Source: Wukongibacter sp050859025
GTDB lineage: Bacteria; Bacillota; Clostridia; Peptostreptococcales; Caminicellaceae
Length of the DNA: 64,000 bases
Assembly: GCF_050859025.1 (NCBI RefSeq)
Contig: NZ_CP138200.1
Location: 2,170,001-2,234,000, forward strand
Direction of reading: 5' to 3'
Position numbers and translations under genes: made by a program
Notes under the pieces: generated by a model
Database searches by the model: none
What the model saw: the letters and a program-made list of their open reading frames with translations, nothing else
Told to the model about the DNA's origin: nothing
In this document: piece by piece, positions 43,475 through 52,924 of the stretch
How the letters are laid out: every line of letters starts with the position of its first letter
Numbering within the stretch: position 1 is the first letter of the stretch

Positions 43475-43933
43475 GTGAAAAAACAGATAACTAAAGTTAA
43501 CAAAGAAAAAGAATATAATGAATATGTAAAGAAAAAGATACCGAAGCCTAACTATATAAAAAATTCTCTTTGGGCATTTTTTGTAGGAGGAGCAATTTGT
43601 ACATTTGCTCAATTCATTTTGAACCTTCTAAAGGGTCAAGGTTTAAACAAAACTGATTCAGGAACAGTAACAGTTATAGTAATGGTATTTTTAGGAGCTT
43701 TTTTAACAGGGCTAGGAGTATATGATAAATTAGGAAAGAAGGCAGGTGCAGGATCAATTGTTCCAATAACAGGGTTTGCAAATTCAATTGTTTCACCTGC
43801 AATGGAATTTAAGACCGAAGGATATGTATTAGGAGTGGCAGCAAAAATGTTTAGTGTTGCTGGGCCGGTATTAGTATATGGATTTGGTTCATCGGTTATT
43901 ATTGGATTGCTATATTACTTTTTTACTATATAG
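43475..43933 (+). CDS. spoVAC: Stage V sporulation protein AC
   Basis: 152 aa membrane protein with about four helices. KPNYIKNSLWAFFVGGAICTFAQF, FLTGLGVYDKLGKKAGAGSIVPITGFANSIVSPAMEFKTEG and GVAAKMFSVAGPVLVYG are highly typical. SpoVAC is a mechanosensitive channel in the spore inner membrane that helps release dipicolinate. GTG start after GGTGGTGATAAT. The stop TAG is provided by the left end of a MITE-like repeat at 43929, so the last residues (FFTI) may differ from the ancestral protein. Confidence 0.97.
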   Translation: MKKQITKVNKEKEYNEYVKKKIPKPNYIKNSLWAFFVGGAICTFAQFILNLLKGQGLNKTDSGTVTVIVMVFLGAFLTGLGVYDKLGKKAGAGSIVPITGFANSIVSPAMEFKTEGYVLGVAAKMFSVAGPVLVYGFGSSVIIGLLYYFFTI

Positions 43934-44030
43934 GACGTACTTATAAATCTACATTCTGATTTTTTGAATAGCCAATGATTCAAGGCTTTTCAAGGAATCA
44001 AAATGTAAAAGATTTATTACGATTTCTATA
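43929..44030. repeat. MITE-like family 2, copy B, overlapping the spoVAC stop
   Basis: 102 bp from TATAGGACGTACTTATAAATC to GATTTATTACGATTTCTATA, about 95 percent like the copies at 27332 and 62844. It separates spoVAC from spoVAD, which are usually adjacent, and leaves the spoVAD ribosome site (GGGAGGG) just outside its right end. Confidence 0.85.
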
Positions 44031-44047
44031 AATAGGGAGGGATATAT

Positions 44048-45067
44048 TTGGCATTAAAGAAAATTGGAACTCAAACAGTAAAATTCGATAGACCACCAAT
44101 AATTATTGCAACCTCAAGTACCGTAGGGCCAAAGGAAGGGGAAGGACCTTTAAGTCAATATTTTGATGTAATACTCAAGGATGATTTTTACGGAGAAAAA
44201 AGCTGGGAATTAGCAGAAAGCAAAATGCTTCGTGAAACTGTAAAATCTGCAGTAGAAAAAGCAAATAGGAATATATCTGATATGGAATATATGCTTTCTG
44301 GAGATTTACTAAATCAATTAATGTCAGCATCCTTTGCAGCTAGAGATTTAGGTATTCCATTTTTTGGACTTTATGGAGCTTGTTCTACAATGACAGAGTC
44401 CCTAAGCTTAGGCTCTATGCTTATTGATGGTGGATATGCAGATAATTTAGTAGCTGTAACCTCAAGTCATTTCAGTTCTGCTGAAAGACAATTTAGATTT
44501 CCTCTAGAACATGGAAATCAAAGAAAACTTACAGCTCAATGGACTGTAACCGGATCAGGAGCTGCAATTGTATCTTCCTTTGGAGAGGGGCCGGAAATCA
44601 ATTATGTAACAACGGGAAAGGTTATAGATTTAGGAATAAAGGATGCAAATAATATGGGAGCAGCTATGGCCCCTGCAGCAGCAGATACAATAGTTAAACA
44701 CTTTGAAGATACAGGGCTTCCAACAGATTATTACGATTTGATTGTCACAGGAGACCTAGGGCAGATTGGTAAGGAGATAACTGAAGAGATGGCTCTTGAT
44801 AAAGGATATGATATATTGAAAAACTATAACGATTGTGGTCTTTTAATATTTGACAATCTAGCTCAGGACACCCATGCTGGTGGAAGTGGGTGTGGGTGCT
44901 CAGCTTCCGTATTCTGTGGATATATTTATAAGGAGATGATGAAAAAGAACTTAAATAAAGTTTTATTAATCTCTACAGGTGCATTGCTTTCTGTTACAAG
45001 TACACAGCAAGGTCAATCGATACCAGGGATTGCTCATGCTGTATCAATAGTAAATAAAGGAAGTTAG
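44048..45067 (+). CDS. spoVAD: Stage V sporulation protein AD
   Basis: 339 aa thiolase-fold protein. GTQTVKFDRPPIIIATSSTVGPKEGEGPL, the Cys of FFGLYGACSTMTESL, and SSHFSSAERQFRFPLE are typical; the C-terminus has HAGGSGCGCSASVFCG. SpoVAD binds dipicolinic acid and delivers it into the forespore. TTG start at 44048, ten bases after GGGAGGG. The upstream gap holds the family 2 MITE. Confidence 0.97.
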   Translation: MALKKIGTQTVKFDRPPIIIATSSTVGPKEGEGPLSQYFDVILKDDFYGEKSWELAESKMLRETVKSAVEKANRNISDMEYMLSGDLLNQLMSASFAARDLGIPFFGLYGACSTMTESLSLGSMLIDGGYADNLVAVTSSHFSSAERQFRFPLEHGNQRKLTAQWTVTGSGAAIVSSFGEGPEINYVTTGKVIDLGIKDANNMGAAMAPAAADTIVKHFEDTGLPTDYYDLIVTGDLGQIGKEITEEMALDKGYDILKNYNDCGLLIFDNLAQDTHAGGSGCGCSASVFCGYIYKEMMKKNLNKVLLISTGALLSVTSTQQGQSIPGIAHAVSIVNKGS

Positions 45068-45077
45068 GAGGCTTTAT

Positions 45078-45434
45078 ATGGAATACGTTAGGGCTTTTGT
45101 AGTTGGAGGATTGATTTGTGTTATTGGACAGCTCCTAATGGATGGTACTAAGCTTACTCCAGCTCATGTTTTAGTTGCATTTGTGACATCAGGAGCTATA
45201 TTGAGCGCCTTTGGAATATATGAACCTATAGCAGAGTTTGGTGGAGCAGGTGCAACTATACCGCTAACAGGATTTGGACATTCCTTAGCAAAGGGTGCAA
45301 TTGATTCTGTTGAAAAGGCAGGCTTATTAGGAGCCTTTACTGGAGGTATAGAGTCAACGGCAGGCGGTGTAGCAGCAGCAGTAGTATTTGGTTATACTAT
45401 GTCAGTAATTTTCAAACCTAAAAGTAAAAAATAG
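45078..45434 (+). CDS. spoVAE: Stage V sporulation protein AE (AEb)
   Basis: 118 aa, about four membrane helices. FVVGGLICVIGQLLMDGTKLTPAHVLV, FGIYEPIAEFGGAGATIPLTGFGHSLAKGAI is the SpoVAEb pattern, homologous to SpoVAC. Part of the dipicolinate channel. ATG after GTTAGGAGGCTTTAT, 10 bp behind spoVAD. Confidence 0.96.
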   Translation: MEYVRAFVVGGLICVIGQLLMDGTKLTPAHVLVAFVTSGAILSAFGIYEPIAEFGGAGATIPLTGFGHSLAKGAIDSVEKAGLLGAFTGGIESTAGGVAAAVVFGYTMSVIFKPKSKK

Positions 45435-45560
45435 AAAAATCCCTGGTAAAAGCTTTAGAGGTTGATTTTTTTGAAATATGTAATAGAAATTATATTTATT
45501 TACAATATAATAATTTTATAATTTTCTATATATAAAATTATTGCTAGAAAGGATATGACT

Positions 45561-46148
45561 ATGGAAAAAAAAAGAAAAATAATAATTGTTACCGATGGTG
45601 ATGGATTTGCAAAGAGAGCCGTAGAAACAGCTACTACAAATATTGGTGGTAGATGTATCTCAAGCTCAGCAGGAAATCCTACGCCCATAAGAGGTAAGGA
45701 AATAGTTAATTTTATAAAGCAGGCAAAGCATGATCCTGTTGTAGTCATGGTAGATGATAGAGGTCATAATAGAACGGGAAAAGGAGAAGAGGCATTAGAA
45801 TACCTAGTAAATCATCGTGATATAGAAGTACTAGGAGTAATAGCCGTAGCTTCAAATACTCATTATGTTAATGGCGTTGATGTGGACTTTTCTATAACAA
45901 GTGATGGAGAAATAATAGATGGAGCGGTAAACAAATCGGGAGAAAAGACAAATGAAAAGACTCTTTTTGGAGATACAGTTGATGTATTAAGTGAATACAG
46001 TATTCCGCTAATAGTAGGAATAGGAGATATAGGAAAAATGGATGGTAAGGATGATTGTGAAATAGGTGCTCCTATTATAACAAAGGCTATGGAGGAAATA
46101 ATAACTAGGAGAGGTAGTAAAAATGAAACTCTCAAAAAAAATAAGTGA
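45561..46148 (+). CDS. spoVAEA: Stage V sporulation protein AEa
   Basis: 195 aa soluble protein. IIIVTDGDGFAKRAVETATTNIGGRCISSSAGNPTP, VVVMVDDRGHNRTGKGEEAL and a C-terminal IGDIGKMDGKDDCEIGAPI are the SpoVAEa family motifs. The second ATG (45561) is chosen because AAAGGA lies seven bases before it. It overlaps spoVAF by 26 bases. Confidence 0.94.
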   Translation: MEKKRKIIIVTDGDGFAKRAVETATTNIGGRCISSSAGNPTPIRGKEIVNFIKQAKHDPVVVMVDDRGHNRTGKGEEALEYLVNHRDIEVLGVIAVASNTHYVNGVDVDFSITSDGEIIDGAVNKSGEKTNEKTLFGDTVDVLSEYSIPLIVGIGDIGKMDGKDDCEIGAPIITKAMEEIITRRGSKNETLKKNK

Positions 46149-47595
46149 AAATCTTGAGGTATTAGATAAAAGCTTAGGTATATCTAAAAGCTTTGATATA
46201 GTAAATAGAGAGGTTAAAATAGGGGGCAGAGCAGCTTCATTAATATTTATTGATGGATTTGCAAAGGACGACATAATGCTCTTTATACAAGAAACTCTTC
46301 AAAGCTTGGAAAGAGAAGATATAAATCCAAATACTATTGAAAAGCTAATGACTGAAAAGATCACATATTTAGAAGTAGAAACAACTGAAGATACTAAGCA
46401 AGTTGAGCTTATGGTTTTATCCGGTGCTTTAGCTATTTTGATAGATAAGGAAGATAAGGCAATTATTTTGGATGTAAGAACATATCCTGCTAGAGGGCCT
46501 GAAGAACCTGAGCTTGAAAAGGTAACTAGAGGATCACGTGATGGGTTCACAGAGACTCTGGTATTTAATACCGCATTAATAAGAAGAAGGATAAGGGACC
46601 CGAATCTAAGATTTGAAATAACAAGAGTAGGTAAAAGATCTGCAACCGATGTTGTTATAGGATATATTGAAGATATAGCAAATCCTAAGTTGATTGAAGA
46701 TCTAAAAAGAAAAATAGATAAAATAAACACAGATGCATTAGAAATGGCAGAAAAGACTCTAGAAGAATTTATATTGGGTAAAAATTGGAATCCACTTCCA
46801 CAGGCAAGATATACTGAGAGACCTGATGTGACTGCGGCACATCTTTTAGAGGGTCATATAATTATTATTGTAGACACTTCACCGAGTGTTATGATAGTAC
46901 CGGTTACAATGTTTCATTTTACTCAGCATGCTCAGGACTATTACCAAAATCCTGCAGTAGGAACCTATTTCAGATGGATAAGGATTTTAGGCATAATATT
47001 TTCACTTATAGTTCCACCACTATGGCTCTTATTAGTATACTATAAGGGAAGTACCCCAGACTTTCTTAAGTTTCTAGGGCCGAAGGAGACCGGAGAAATA
47101 CCGATCTTTTTGCAGTTTATTGTACTGGAATTAGGTATTGATCTATTAAGGATTGCATCAATACATACTCCAAATGTTCTATCAACCTCTCTTGGAATTA
47201 TAGGTGGGTTGATTTTAAGTGAATTTGCTGTAAAAGTGGGTTGGTTTGTTCCAGAAACAGTACTTTATATGGCTGTAGCCACCCTAGGTATGTTTGCTAC
47301 ACCTAGCATTGAGTTCTCAATGGCCTTGAGGCTCTTTAGACTCATTTTACTTATATCAACGGGCTTGTTCAAAATATATGGGTTTTTGATGGCTTTAATA
47401 TTTATATGTATAGTTTTTATTACAACAAAATCTCTTGGGTATATAAGGTATACATGGCCTCTTATTCCTTTTAATGGTAAGGCATTAGCTACTGTACTAA
47501 CAAGAAAACCGATTCCAGAGGTGAAAAACAGACCCGGCTTTTTAAAGCCTATAGATAAGAATGCGGCTCCCCCCGACGAGGAGACTCCCAGTTAA
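46123..47595 (+). CDS. spoVAF: SpoVAF, GerA-type germination protein
   Basis: 490 aa. A soluble N-terminal domain (1-285) with VLDVRTYPARGPEEPELEKVTRGSRDGFTETLVFNTALIRRRIRDPNLRFE, the GerA A-subunit signature, is followed by four or five membrane helices. LEFGILIIVDTSPSVMIVP-type sequence (HIIIIVDTSPSVMIVP) and FLQFIVLELGIDLLRIASIH are characteristic. It modulates germinant receptors and forms a complex with SpoVAEa-type partners. The C-tail (DKNAAPPDEETPS) is polar. Last gene of the operon; an IS3 element follows 66 bp on. Confidence 0.95.
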   Translation: MKLSKKISENLEVLDKSLGISKSFDIVNREVKIGGRAASLIFIDGFAKDDIMLFIQETLQSLEREDINPNTIEKLMTEKITYLEVETTEDTKQVELMVLSGALAILIDKEDKAIILDVRTYPARGPEEPELEKVTRGSRDGFTETLVFNTALIRRRIRDPNLRFEITRVGKRSATDVVIGYIEDIANPKLIEDLKRKIDKINTDALEMAEKTLEEFILGKNWNPLPQARYTERPDVTAAHLLEGHIIIIVDTSPSVMIVPVTMFHFTQHAQDYYQNPAVGTYFRWIRILGIIFSLIVPPLWLLLVYYKGSTPDFLKFLGPKETGEIPIFLQFIVLELGIDLLRIASIHTPNVLSTSLGIIGGLILSEFAVKVGWFVPETVLYMAVATLGMFATPSIEFSMALRLFRLILLISTGLFKIYGFLMALIFICIVFITTKSLGYIRYTWPLIPFNGKALATVLTRKPIPEVKNRPGFLKPIDKNAAPPDEETPS

Positions 47596-47748
47596 TTAGG
47601 TGATATTAGAGCTTCTAATTTTACTCACATTTCTATTAGAGAAATGACCTCAAATAAGAAAACCCCGGTAGTTTTGAACATGCCCCTGTCAAGTAGACAG
47701 TGAAAATAATATAAACTTACGCTAATCAAATATTGGTTAGCGTTCTTT

Positions 47749-48669
47749 TTATGCAGCTAATAATTGTTTACGATATTCGATTGGGGTCATGCTCTTCAAT
47801 CGCTTCTGGTATCGTCGGTTATTATAAAAGTATATATATTTATCAATAGATTGTTCTAATTCTTCATATGTATCAAATTTATTTAAGTGATACATTTCAG
47901 ATTTTAACATTCCCCAGAAGGCTTCCATTGGGCCATTATCAATACAGCGTCCTACACGAGACATACTTTGAGTCATTCCAGCTTTTTCTAACATATTTTT
48001 AAACAGTTTTGAGGTGTATTGAAACCCCCTGTCGCTGTGAAATAGTGGCGTTACATTTGGATGAATTTCATTTGCCCTTTTAAAGGTTTCAAATACCAGT
48101 GAGTTATTATTTGACTTTCCAAGCACGTAAGCAACGACACTTTTATCTGCCAAATCAATAATTGCACTAAGATAAGCTTTGCTATTTGCACCGTATTTAA
48201 ACTCAGTCACATCTGTTAACCACTTTTCACCAAAGTTGTTAGCATTAAATTTGCGATCTAAGATATTTTCGGCTGTCGTTTCAGGTGTCGATTTCACATA
48301 TTTCTTTTTCTTAGGTCTACAAACTGATTTTAAGCCAAGGATATCCATTAAGCGATAGATTCTTTTGTGATTTACATGAAAATCAGTCTCACGATTGATG
48401 ATTATGGTCATTTGCCGATAACCTGGAATTCCATCTTGTTCTTCATACTTCTCTTTAATAATTTCAACAAGGTGTTTGTTGAAATTTTCATTTTTGCTTT
48501 CATTGCGATTGTTCCACTTGTAGTAGGATGAGCGTGGGATTTCAATATATGTACATAATTCTGAAATCGAATAACTCTTTGATTTATTTAATTCTTTTAT
48601 CGTTGTGTAAATCGTTTCATGTCTTACATTACTTAGGACCGCCTCCTTTCTATCTCTTCTAACTTTTTT
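47749..48669 (-). CDS. IS3-family transposase OrfB (by -1 frameshift)
   Basis: 306 codons open in the -1 frame from the slippery site; the first ATG is at 48411. The integrase core has the DDE triad: WLTDVTEFKY, PLFHSDRGFQYTS and DNGPMEAFWGMLKSE. It is preceded by GIPGYRQM and HKRIYRLMDILGL, the usual OrfB N-terminal helices. It overlaps orfA by 37 bases. Heptamer A-AAA-AAG (48669-48663) is in the proper frame, so an OrfAB fusion is expected as the active transposase. All catalytic residues are present and the frame is intact. Confidence 0.93.
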   Translation of the reverse strand, partial: KKVRRDRKEAVLSNVRHETIYTTIKELNKSKSYSISELCTYIEIPRSSYYKWNNRNESKNENFNKHLVEIIKEKYEEQDGIPGYRQMTIIINRETDFHVNHKRIYRLMDILGLKSVCRPKKKKYVKSTPETTAENILDRKFNANNFGEKWLTDVTEFKYGANSKAYLSAIIDLADKSVVAYVLGKSNNNSLVFETFKRANEIHPNVTPLFHSDRGFQYTSKLFKNMLEKAGMTQSMSRVGRCIDNGPMEAFWGMLKSEMYHLNKFDTYEELEQSIDKYIYFYNNRRYQKRLKSMTPIEYRKQLLAA

Positions 48670-49316
48670 AGAAAATCTATCTCCATCTGCTGTTTGCGAT
48701 TTTCTGCTTGTAGCAGCTTATTTTGTGCTCTTAGTTTTTCAATTTCAGTTAACTCACTTTCTGTTTTGCCCTTACCTCTTCGGTCTTGTAATCCTTCAAT
48801 CCCGCTTTTTTTATATTTCTTAGTCCAAGTGTAAACTTGCTGATAGGATACTTGGAATTTTTCAGCCGTCTTTGCATAGTTACACTCATTATCAATACAA
48901 TATTCTATAATCTCAATGCGTTCATCGAGTGTTGTTTTTCTTCCTTTAGTCATGACAATAGCTCCTCCCGTACCTGAAGATTTTAACTGTTCATGACTAT
49001 TATACTTTAAAACCCAATTCATTATGGTTCTTTTAGAAGGTATCTTATACTTTTTAGATAGATCAATAAATGAACCTTCTCCATTTAAATATGAATTTAT
49101 AACTTGTACTTTAAATGAGGCACTATAGTGCTTATTTGTAGATTTTGCGCGAAGTCCATCAGCGCCCAATGCTTGGTAATTTTTTACCCAGGCTCTTAAA
49201 GTTGTCCAATTAATATCATACATGGATGCAATTGTTTCGTATGATCCTTCATTATTTAGGTATTTCATAACTGCTCCTAGCTTTAATTCACAAGAAACCT
49301 TAGGTTTTCTTCCCAT
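48633..49316 (-). CDS. IS3-family OrfA
   Basis: 227 aa. Two helix-turn-helix units: YETIASMYDINWTTLRAWVKNYQ (about 24-46) and NYAKTAEKFQVSYQQVYTWTKKYK (about 144-167), with another at FIDLSKKYKIPSKRTIMNW. A C-terminal leucine-zipper helix (LTEIEKLRAQNKLLQAENRKQQMEIDFLKKLEEI) ends the protein. It is longer than the IS150 OrfA because of the third unit. The ATG at 49316 follows GAGGAGGA. Alone it binds the ends and represses; the OrfAB fusion transposes. Confidence 0.92.
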   Translation of the reverse strand: MGRKPKVSCELKLGAVMKYLNNEGSYETIASMYDINWTTLRAWVKNYQALGADGLRAKSTNKHYSASFKVQVINSYLNGEGSFIDLSKKYKIPSKRTIMNWVLKYNSHEQLKSSGTGGAIVMTKGRKTTLDERIEIIEYCIDNECNYAKTAEKFQVSYQQVYTWTKKYKKSGIEGLQDRRGKGKTESELTEIEKLRAQNKLLQAENRKQQMEIDFLKKLEEIERRRS

Positions 49317-49444
49317 AGAAAATGCTCCTCCTCGTAGCAAACAGTTTTATTATTTAAACTGTCCACTACAAGGGGAGCATATCATTTTTACCGGGGCTAA
49401 TAAATTTTAGTTAGAGTAGTTGCTTTAAAGACCAATAATATTTA

Positions 49445-52400
49445 TTACCAATCATATTCCCTATTGTTATCGTCTTCGTCATCATCACTTTGGTTGCTAT
49501 CAACAGTATCTGGATCTTGTAATATTGTTTTACTTCCAGAATTAGAATTATCTGAAGGATGCTTTACAGTTCCATCAGGATAAATAATTGTACCATCTGT
49601 AAGAATTTTACTACCATCAGGTAACACCTTTGTACCATTTGGTAAAACCATAGTGCCAATAGGCAAATCATCAAGATTAATACTGTTTTCATTAGAGGTT
49701 GATGTATGAACATCGCAGTATTCCGTAGGAAGTTCATCCTTAAAATCTGTTGGAACAATACCATCATTTTCCTCAGGATTATATGGAACCGGTCTTTTTA
49801 TCATTATTCTCTTGCCTATGGATGTATCAGGACAATATTCAGTAGCAAGTTTTCCACTTTCTTCACATATGACAGCTTCAACATGAACGTCGTCAGGCTC
49901 CCTAGGCTGTGTGCCTTCAACGAAATATTCGTTTCTAACATGGCCAGCCTGTTTAGAAAGCTCAGTAGCAAGCTTACCTGATTTAGTATCTATTGGCAGC
50001 TGAACAATACCATCAGGTCTTTCAAATTCTTTATCGGATAAATCCTTATGGACCTCTGTCATAATTTTGTTCCAAAGTATGGCACTCAATTTGCTTCCAT
50101 CAGGAAGGGCTGTTTGTAGGTCATTACCTATCCAAACTCCTCCTGCATAATAAGGAGTATAACCTACGAACCATGCATCAATTTTATCTGAGGTCGTACC
50201 CGTTTTACCAGCTACAGACATATTTTTAATATCAGCCCTTCTTCCAACACCTTGCTCTTCGACACCACTTCTCATCATATCTGTCATTATAAAGGCTACT
50301 TGTGGACTTACTACATAATTTTTTAAAGGTTTATTCTCTAAAATGACAGTACCATTTCTATCTGTTACCTTTGTAAAAGAGTAAGGTTTTATATGAACGC
50401 CTTTGTTTGCTAAGCTTCCGTAGGCTGCAGTTAATTCTAAAGGTGATATACCATGAGTCATACCGCCTAATGCCATAGCAGAAGAGTTCATATCGCTTCT
50501 AGGTCCTGATTCGACTACGGTTGTTATACCCATTTTCTTTAGATATTCAACTGATGTAGATACTCCAAGTCTCTCGGAAAGAATTACTGGAGGAACATTA
50601 GCTGACCATTGTAAAGCTTTTCTTATGGTCATAAGACCCCAAAAACCGTCACGATACCAGTTTCTAGGCCATCTATTACCATTACCATCATAATGAGGTA
50701 CATCATCTATAATTGATGCTGCTGTCCATCCATTATCGAGGGCTGGTGTATAAATTGCAATTGGTTTAATTGAAGAACCAGGTTGTCTCGGATGTATTGC
50801 TCTATTAAACTGTTTTTGACCCTTTATATTTCTTCCGCCTATTAAGGCTTTTAGCTCACCTGTTCTATAATCAATAATTACGGCAGAGGATTGGGGTTGT
50901 ATTGTACCCTTGCTACCAATGCTATAAATTTCCTTAGATATAAGAAGATTTCCATTACTATCTGTTGTAAAAATCTCAGGACTTGACTTTAGAAACTCAC
51001 TAGATACAATTAAGTTGTTACTTTTATCAAGGGATTTATTTTGTGGAGAAATTCTGACAGAACCTCCTTTATAACTGAACAAATCATTATTTTCATCTGT
51101 TTTATAAGAATCCTTTATTCTTACTAAAATCCCATCTTCTGTTTTTGAAAATGTTAATATATTATTTTTAAGTAATACCAAGTCACCATTGTCATTATAT
51201 CTAAATTGACCCTTAGGTATTATCAAATTATTGTCCTTAGAAATAAGATTTTCTTGTTTATATAGAACAATTGAGTAGCCTACTGTTTTTCCATTTCTTT
51301 TTATAGGTTTTAGAATGTTTCCAGCCTTATCCTTCTTAGCGGTTATTTTGGGGAAATTGCTATTATCATCATAAATATTTTCAAGCTTTGTTTGTATATC
51401 TAAATCCAGAGTACTGTATATTTGTAAGCCTTGAGTATATAACATATTTTGTGCTTCTTCTCTTGTGGTGATCTCATCAGGAAATTCAGCCATAAGAGCT
51501 TCTATTACTTCGTCCTTAACTAGATCAGTAAAAAATGAGGATATATCAGTATTTTTTAGCTTCCCAGGCTTTAATCTTGTTTTTAAATCTACATTTTTAG
51601 CTTCTTCATATTCGGCTTCTGTTATGAAGTCATTGATTCTCATAAAATATAGAACATCGCCAAATCTATCTAAGCATTCTTCGTTAAAAACAATTGTATA
51701 AAGCTCATCACTATCATCTAATATGTATTCATCATCAGCAACATCTACTTTTTTCTTAGTTATAAAGGGGGAATGTCTTGTAGGACTTTGAGTTATTCCA
51801 GCAATTAATGCTGATTCAACTAAATCTAAATCCTTGGCATCCTTTGAAAAATATGTCTGAGCCGCAGCTTGAACACCCTTTGCACCACTACCCAAGTATA
51901 TGGTGTTAAGATAAGCCTCAAATATCTGTTCCTTTTTCAAGGCCCTTTCGATTTGAACAGCATAGTAGGCTTCTTTAATTTTTCTAGTTATAGATTTTTC
52001 ACTTTTGATCTCAGCTAAGTAGATATTTCTAGCCAATTGCTGAGTAATTGTACTTGTACCTTTAGGCATACTTTTGTTTTTTAGACCTTCAATCACTGCC
52101 CCTGCTAATCTTCTGTAGTTAAAACCTTGATGTTCGAAAAAAGTTCTATCTTCAGTAGCTCTAAAAGCATTCTTTAAATCTTCATCAATGTCTTCATACT
52201 TAACGATAGTTCTTAAACCATTGCTTTGGATTTTCTCTAAAAGGTTACCAGAACTATCAAATATTACAGAGTTTTCATCCAACATCATAGGAATTTTAGA
52301 TGGATCAACAGGTTTCACATCTTTTAAAGCAGCTTTAACAAGACCAACTGTTACACCAGCTCCTACAAATCCAATAAGTATAACTAGTAAAAATGAGATT

Positions 52401-52504
52401 TGTAGAAAAAACAATATTTTATTTTTCTTTTTAGTCTTAGTTTTTGTTTGATTACTCCTTTTTTCTTTATTTTGCCTCATTCTACGTCCATTACTTTCGC
52501 TCAT
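49445..52504 (-). CDS. Class A penicillin-binding protein (PBP1A-like)
   Basis: 1019 aa. Cytoplasmic basic tail, one membrane helix (about 30-53), transglycosylase domain with catalytic Glu118 (ATEDRTFFEHQGF) and STITQQLARN. The transpeptidase has SSIK (577-580), SAN (634-636) and KTGT (767-770). Between them, at about 370-540, is an inserted segment rich in Asn/Asp/Lys. The C-terminus carries heptapeptide-like repeats (LPNGTKV, LPDGSKI, LTDGTII, YPDGTVK, about 945-975) and an acidic end. It polymerises and crosslinks peptidoglycan. The start ATG at 52504 follows TAGGAGGTAATGATTT. Longer than the usual 800-900 aa because of the insert and tail. Confidence 0.96.
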   Translation of the reverse strand: MSESNGRRMRQNKEKRSNQTKTKTKKKNKILFFLQISFLLVILIGFVGAGVTVGLVKAALKDVKPVDPSKIPMMLDENSVIFDSSGNLLEKIQSNGLRTIVKYEDIDEDLKNAFRATEDRTFFEHQGFNYRRLAGAVIEGLKNKSMPKGTSTITQQLARNIYLAEIKSEKSITRKIKEAYYAVQIERALKKEQIFEAYLNTIYLGSGAKGVQAAAQTYFSKDAKDLDLVESALIAGITQSPTRHSPFITKKKVDVADDEYILDDSDELYTIVFNEECLDRFGDVLYFMRINDFITEAEYEEAKNVDLKTRLKPGKLKNTDISSFFTDLVKDEVIEALMAEFPDEITTREEAQNMLYTQGLQIYSTLDLDIQTKLENIYDDNSNFPKITAKKDKAGNILKPIKRNGKTVGYSIVLYKQENLISKDNNLIIPKGQFRYNDNGDLVLLKNNILTFSKTEDGILVRIKDSYKTDENNDLFSYKGGSVRISPQNKSLDKSNNLIVSSEFLKSSPEIFTTDSNGNLLISKEIYSIGSKGTIQPQSSAVIIDYRTGELKALIGGRNIKGQKQFNRAIHPRQPGSSIKPIAIYTPALDNGWTAASIIDDVPHYDGNGNRWPRNWYRDGFWGLMTIRKALQWSANVPPVILSERLGVSTSVEYLKKMGITTVVESGPRSDMNSSAMALGGMTHGISPLELTAAYGSLANKGVHIKPYSFTKVTDRNGTVILENKPLKNYVVSPQVAFIMTDMMRSGVEEQGVGRRADIKNMSVAGKTGTTSDKIDAWFVGYTPYYAGGVWIGNDLQTALPDGSKLSAILWNKIMTEVHKDLSDKEFERPDGIVQLPIDTKSGKLATELSKQAGHVRNEYFVEGTQPREPDDVHVEAVICEESGKLATEYCPDTSIGKRIMIKRPVPYNPEENDGIVPTDFKDELPTEYCDVHTSTSNENSINLDDLPIGTMVLPNGTKVLPDGSKILTDGTIIYPDGTVKHPSDNSNSGSKTILQDPDTVDSNQSDDDEDDNNREYDW

Positions 52505-52924
52505 AAATCATTACCTCCTAAATTTGCATAAAAGGCCTAAAAACAGTATAAACTATAGAAAATATTATATCATATCATGTGAATCTTGTTAATTCTATAT
52601 TAAACTAAAGAGAATAAAAAGACTAAAAATATGGAAAAATTTCAATATATTACAATGAAATAGTTTTGTGCATATACTGAGCTGATTTCTATTATTTTCT
52701 TGTCAGAGTAAGTAGAATATGATAGTATAAATATAATATTTAATTAGTTAAAAACAATGAAAGAGCTAGGATGTAAGTAATTAATTAATGGACTTCATTG
52801 AGTGAAGAAATGTAGATAGGACATCTGTATTAATTCATTTTTTTGAAGTGAATAGGATGGAGAAATATGGTTTATATGTCCATATTTTTCAAATCTTAAA
52901 TTTTTATTAATTCTTATGATCTTA
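52505..52924. other. Divergent intergenic region, PBP to T-box
   Basis: 420 bp of AT-rich sequence that must carry the PBP and tyrS promoters. I see no gene, repeat or strong hairpin; a short reverse ORF at 52795 has no ribosome site. Confidence 0.4.

Larger units (their letters stand above)
47662..49396. mobile_element. IS3-family insertion sequence (IS150 group)
   Basis: About 1.7 kb with orfA and orfB on the minus strand and imperfect inverted ends. Left CCCCGGTAGTTTTGAACATGCCCCTGTCAAG and right (inverted) CCCCGGTAAAAATGATATGCTCCCC.TGTAG both run on to GACAGT. Exact ends are uncertain, because the outer CCCCGGTA arms might be a pre-existing terminator split by the insertion. Then the element would be 47675-49385. 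It lies between spoVAF and the PBP gene and breaks no CDS. Confidence 0.85.
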
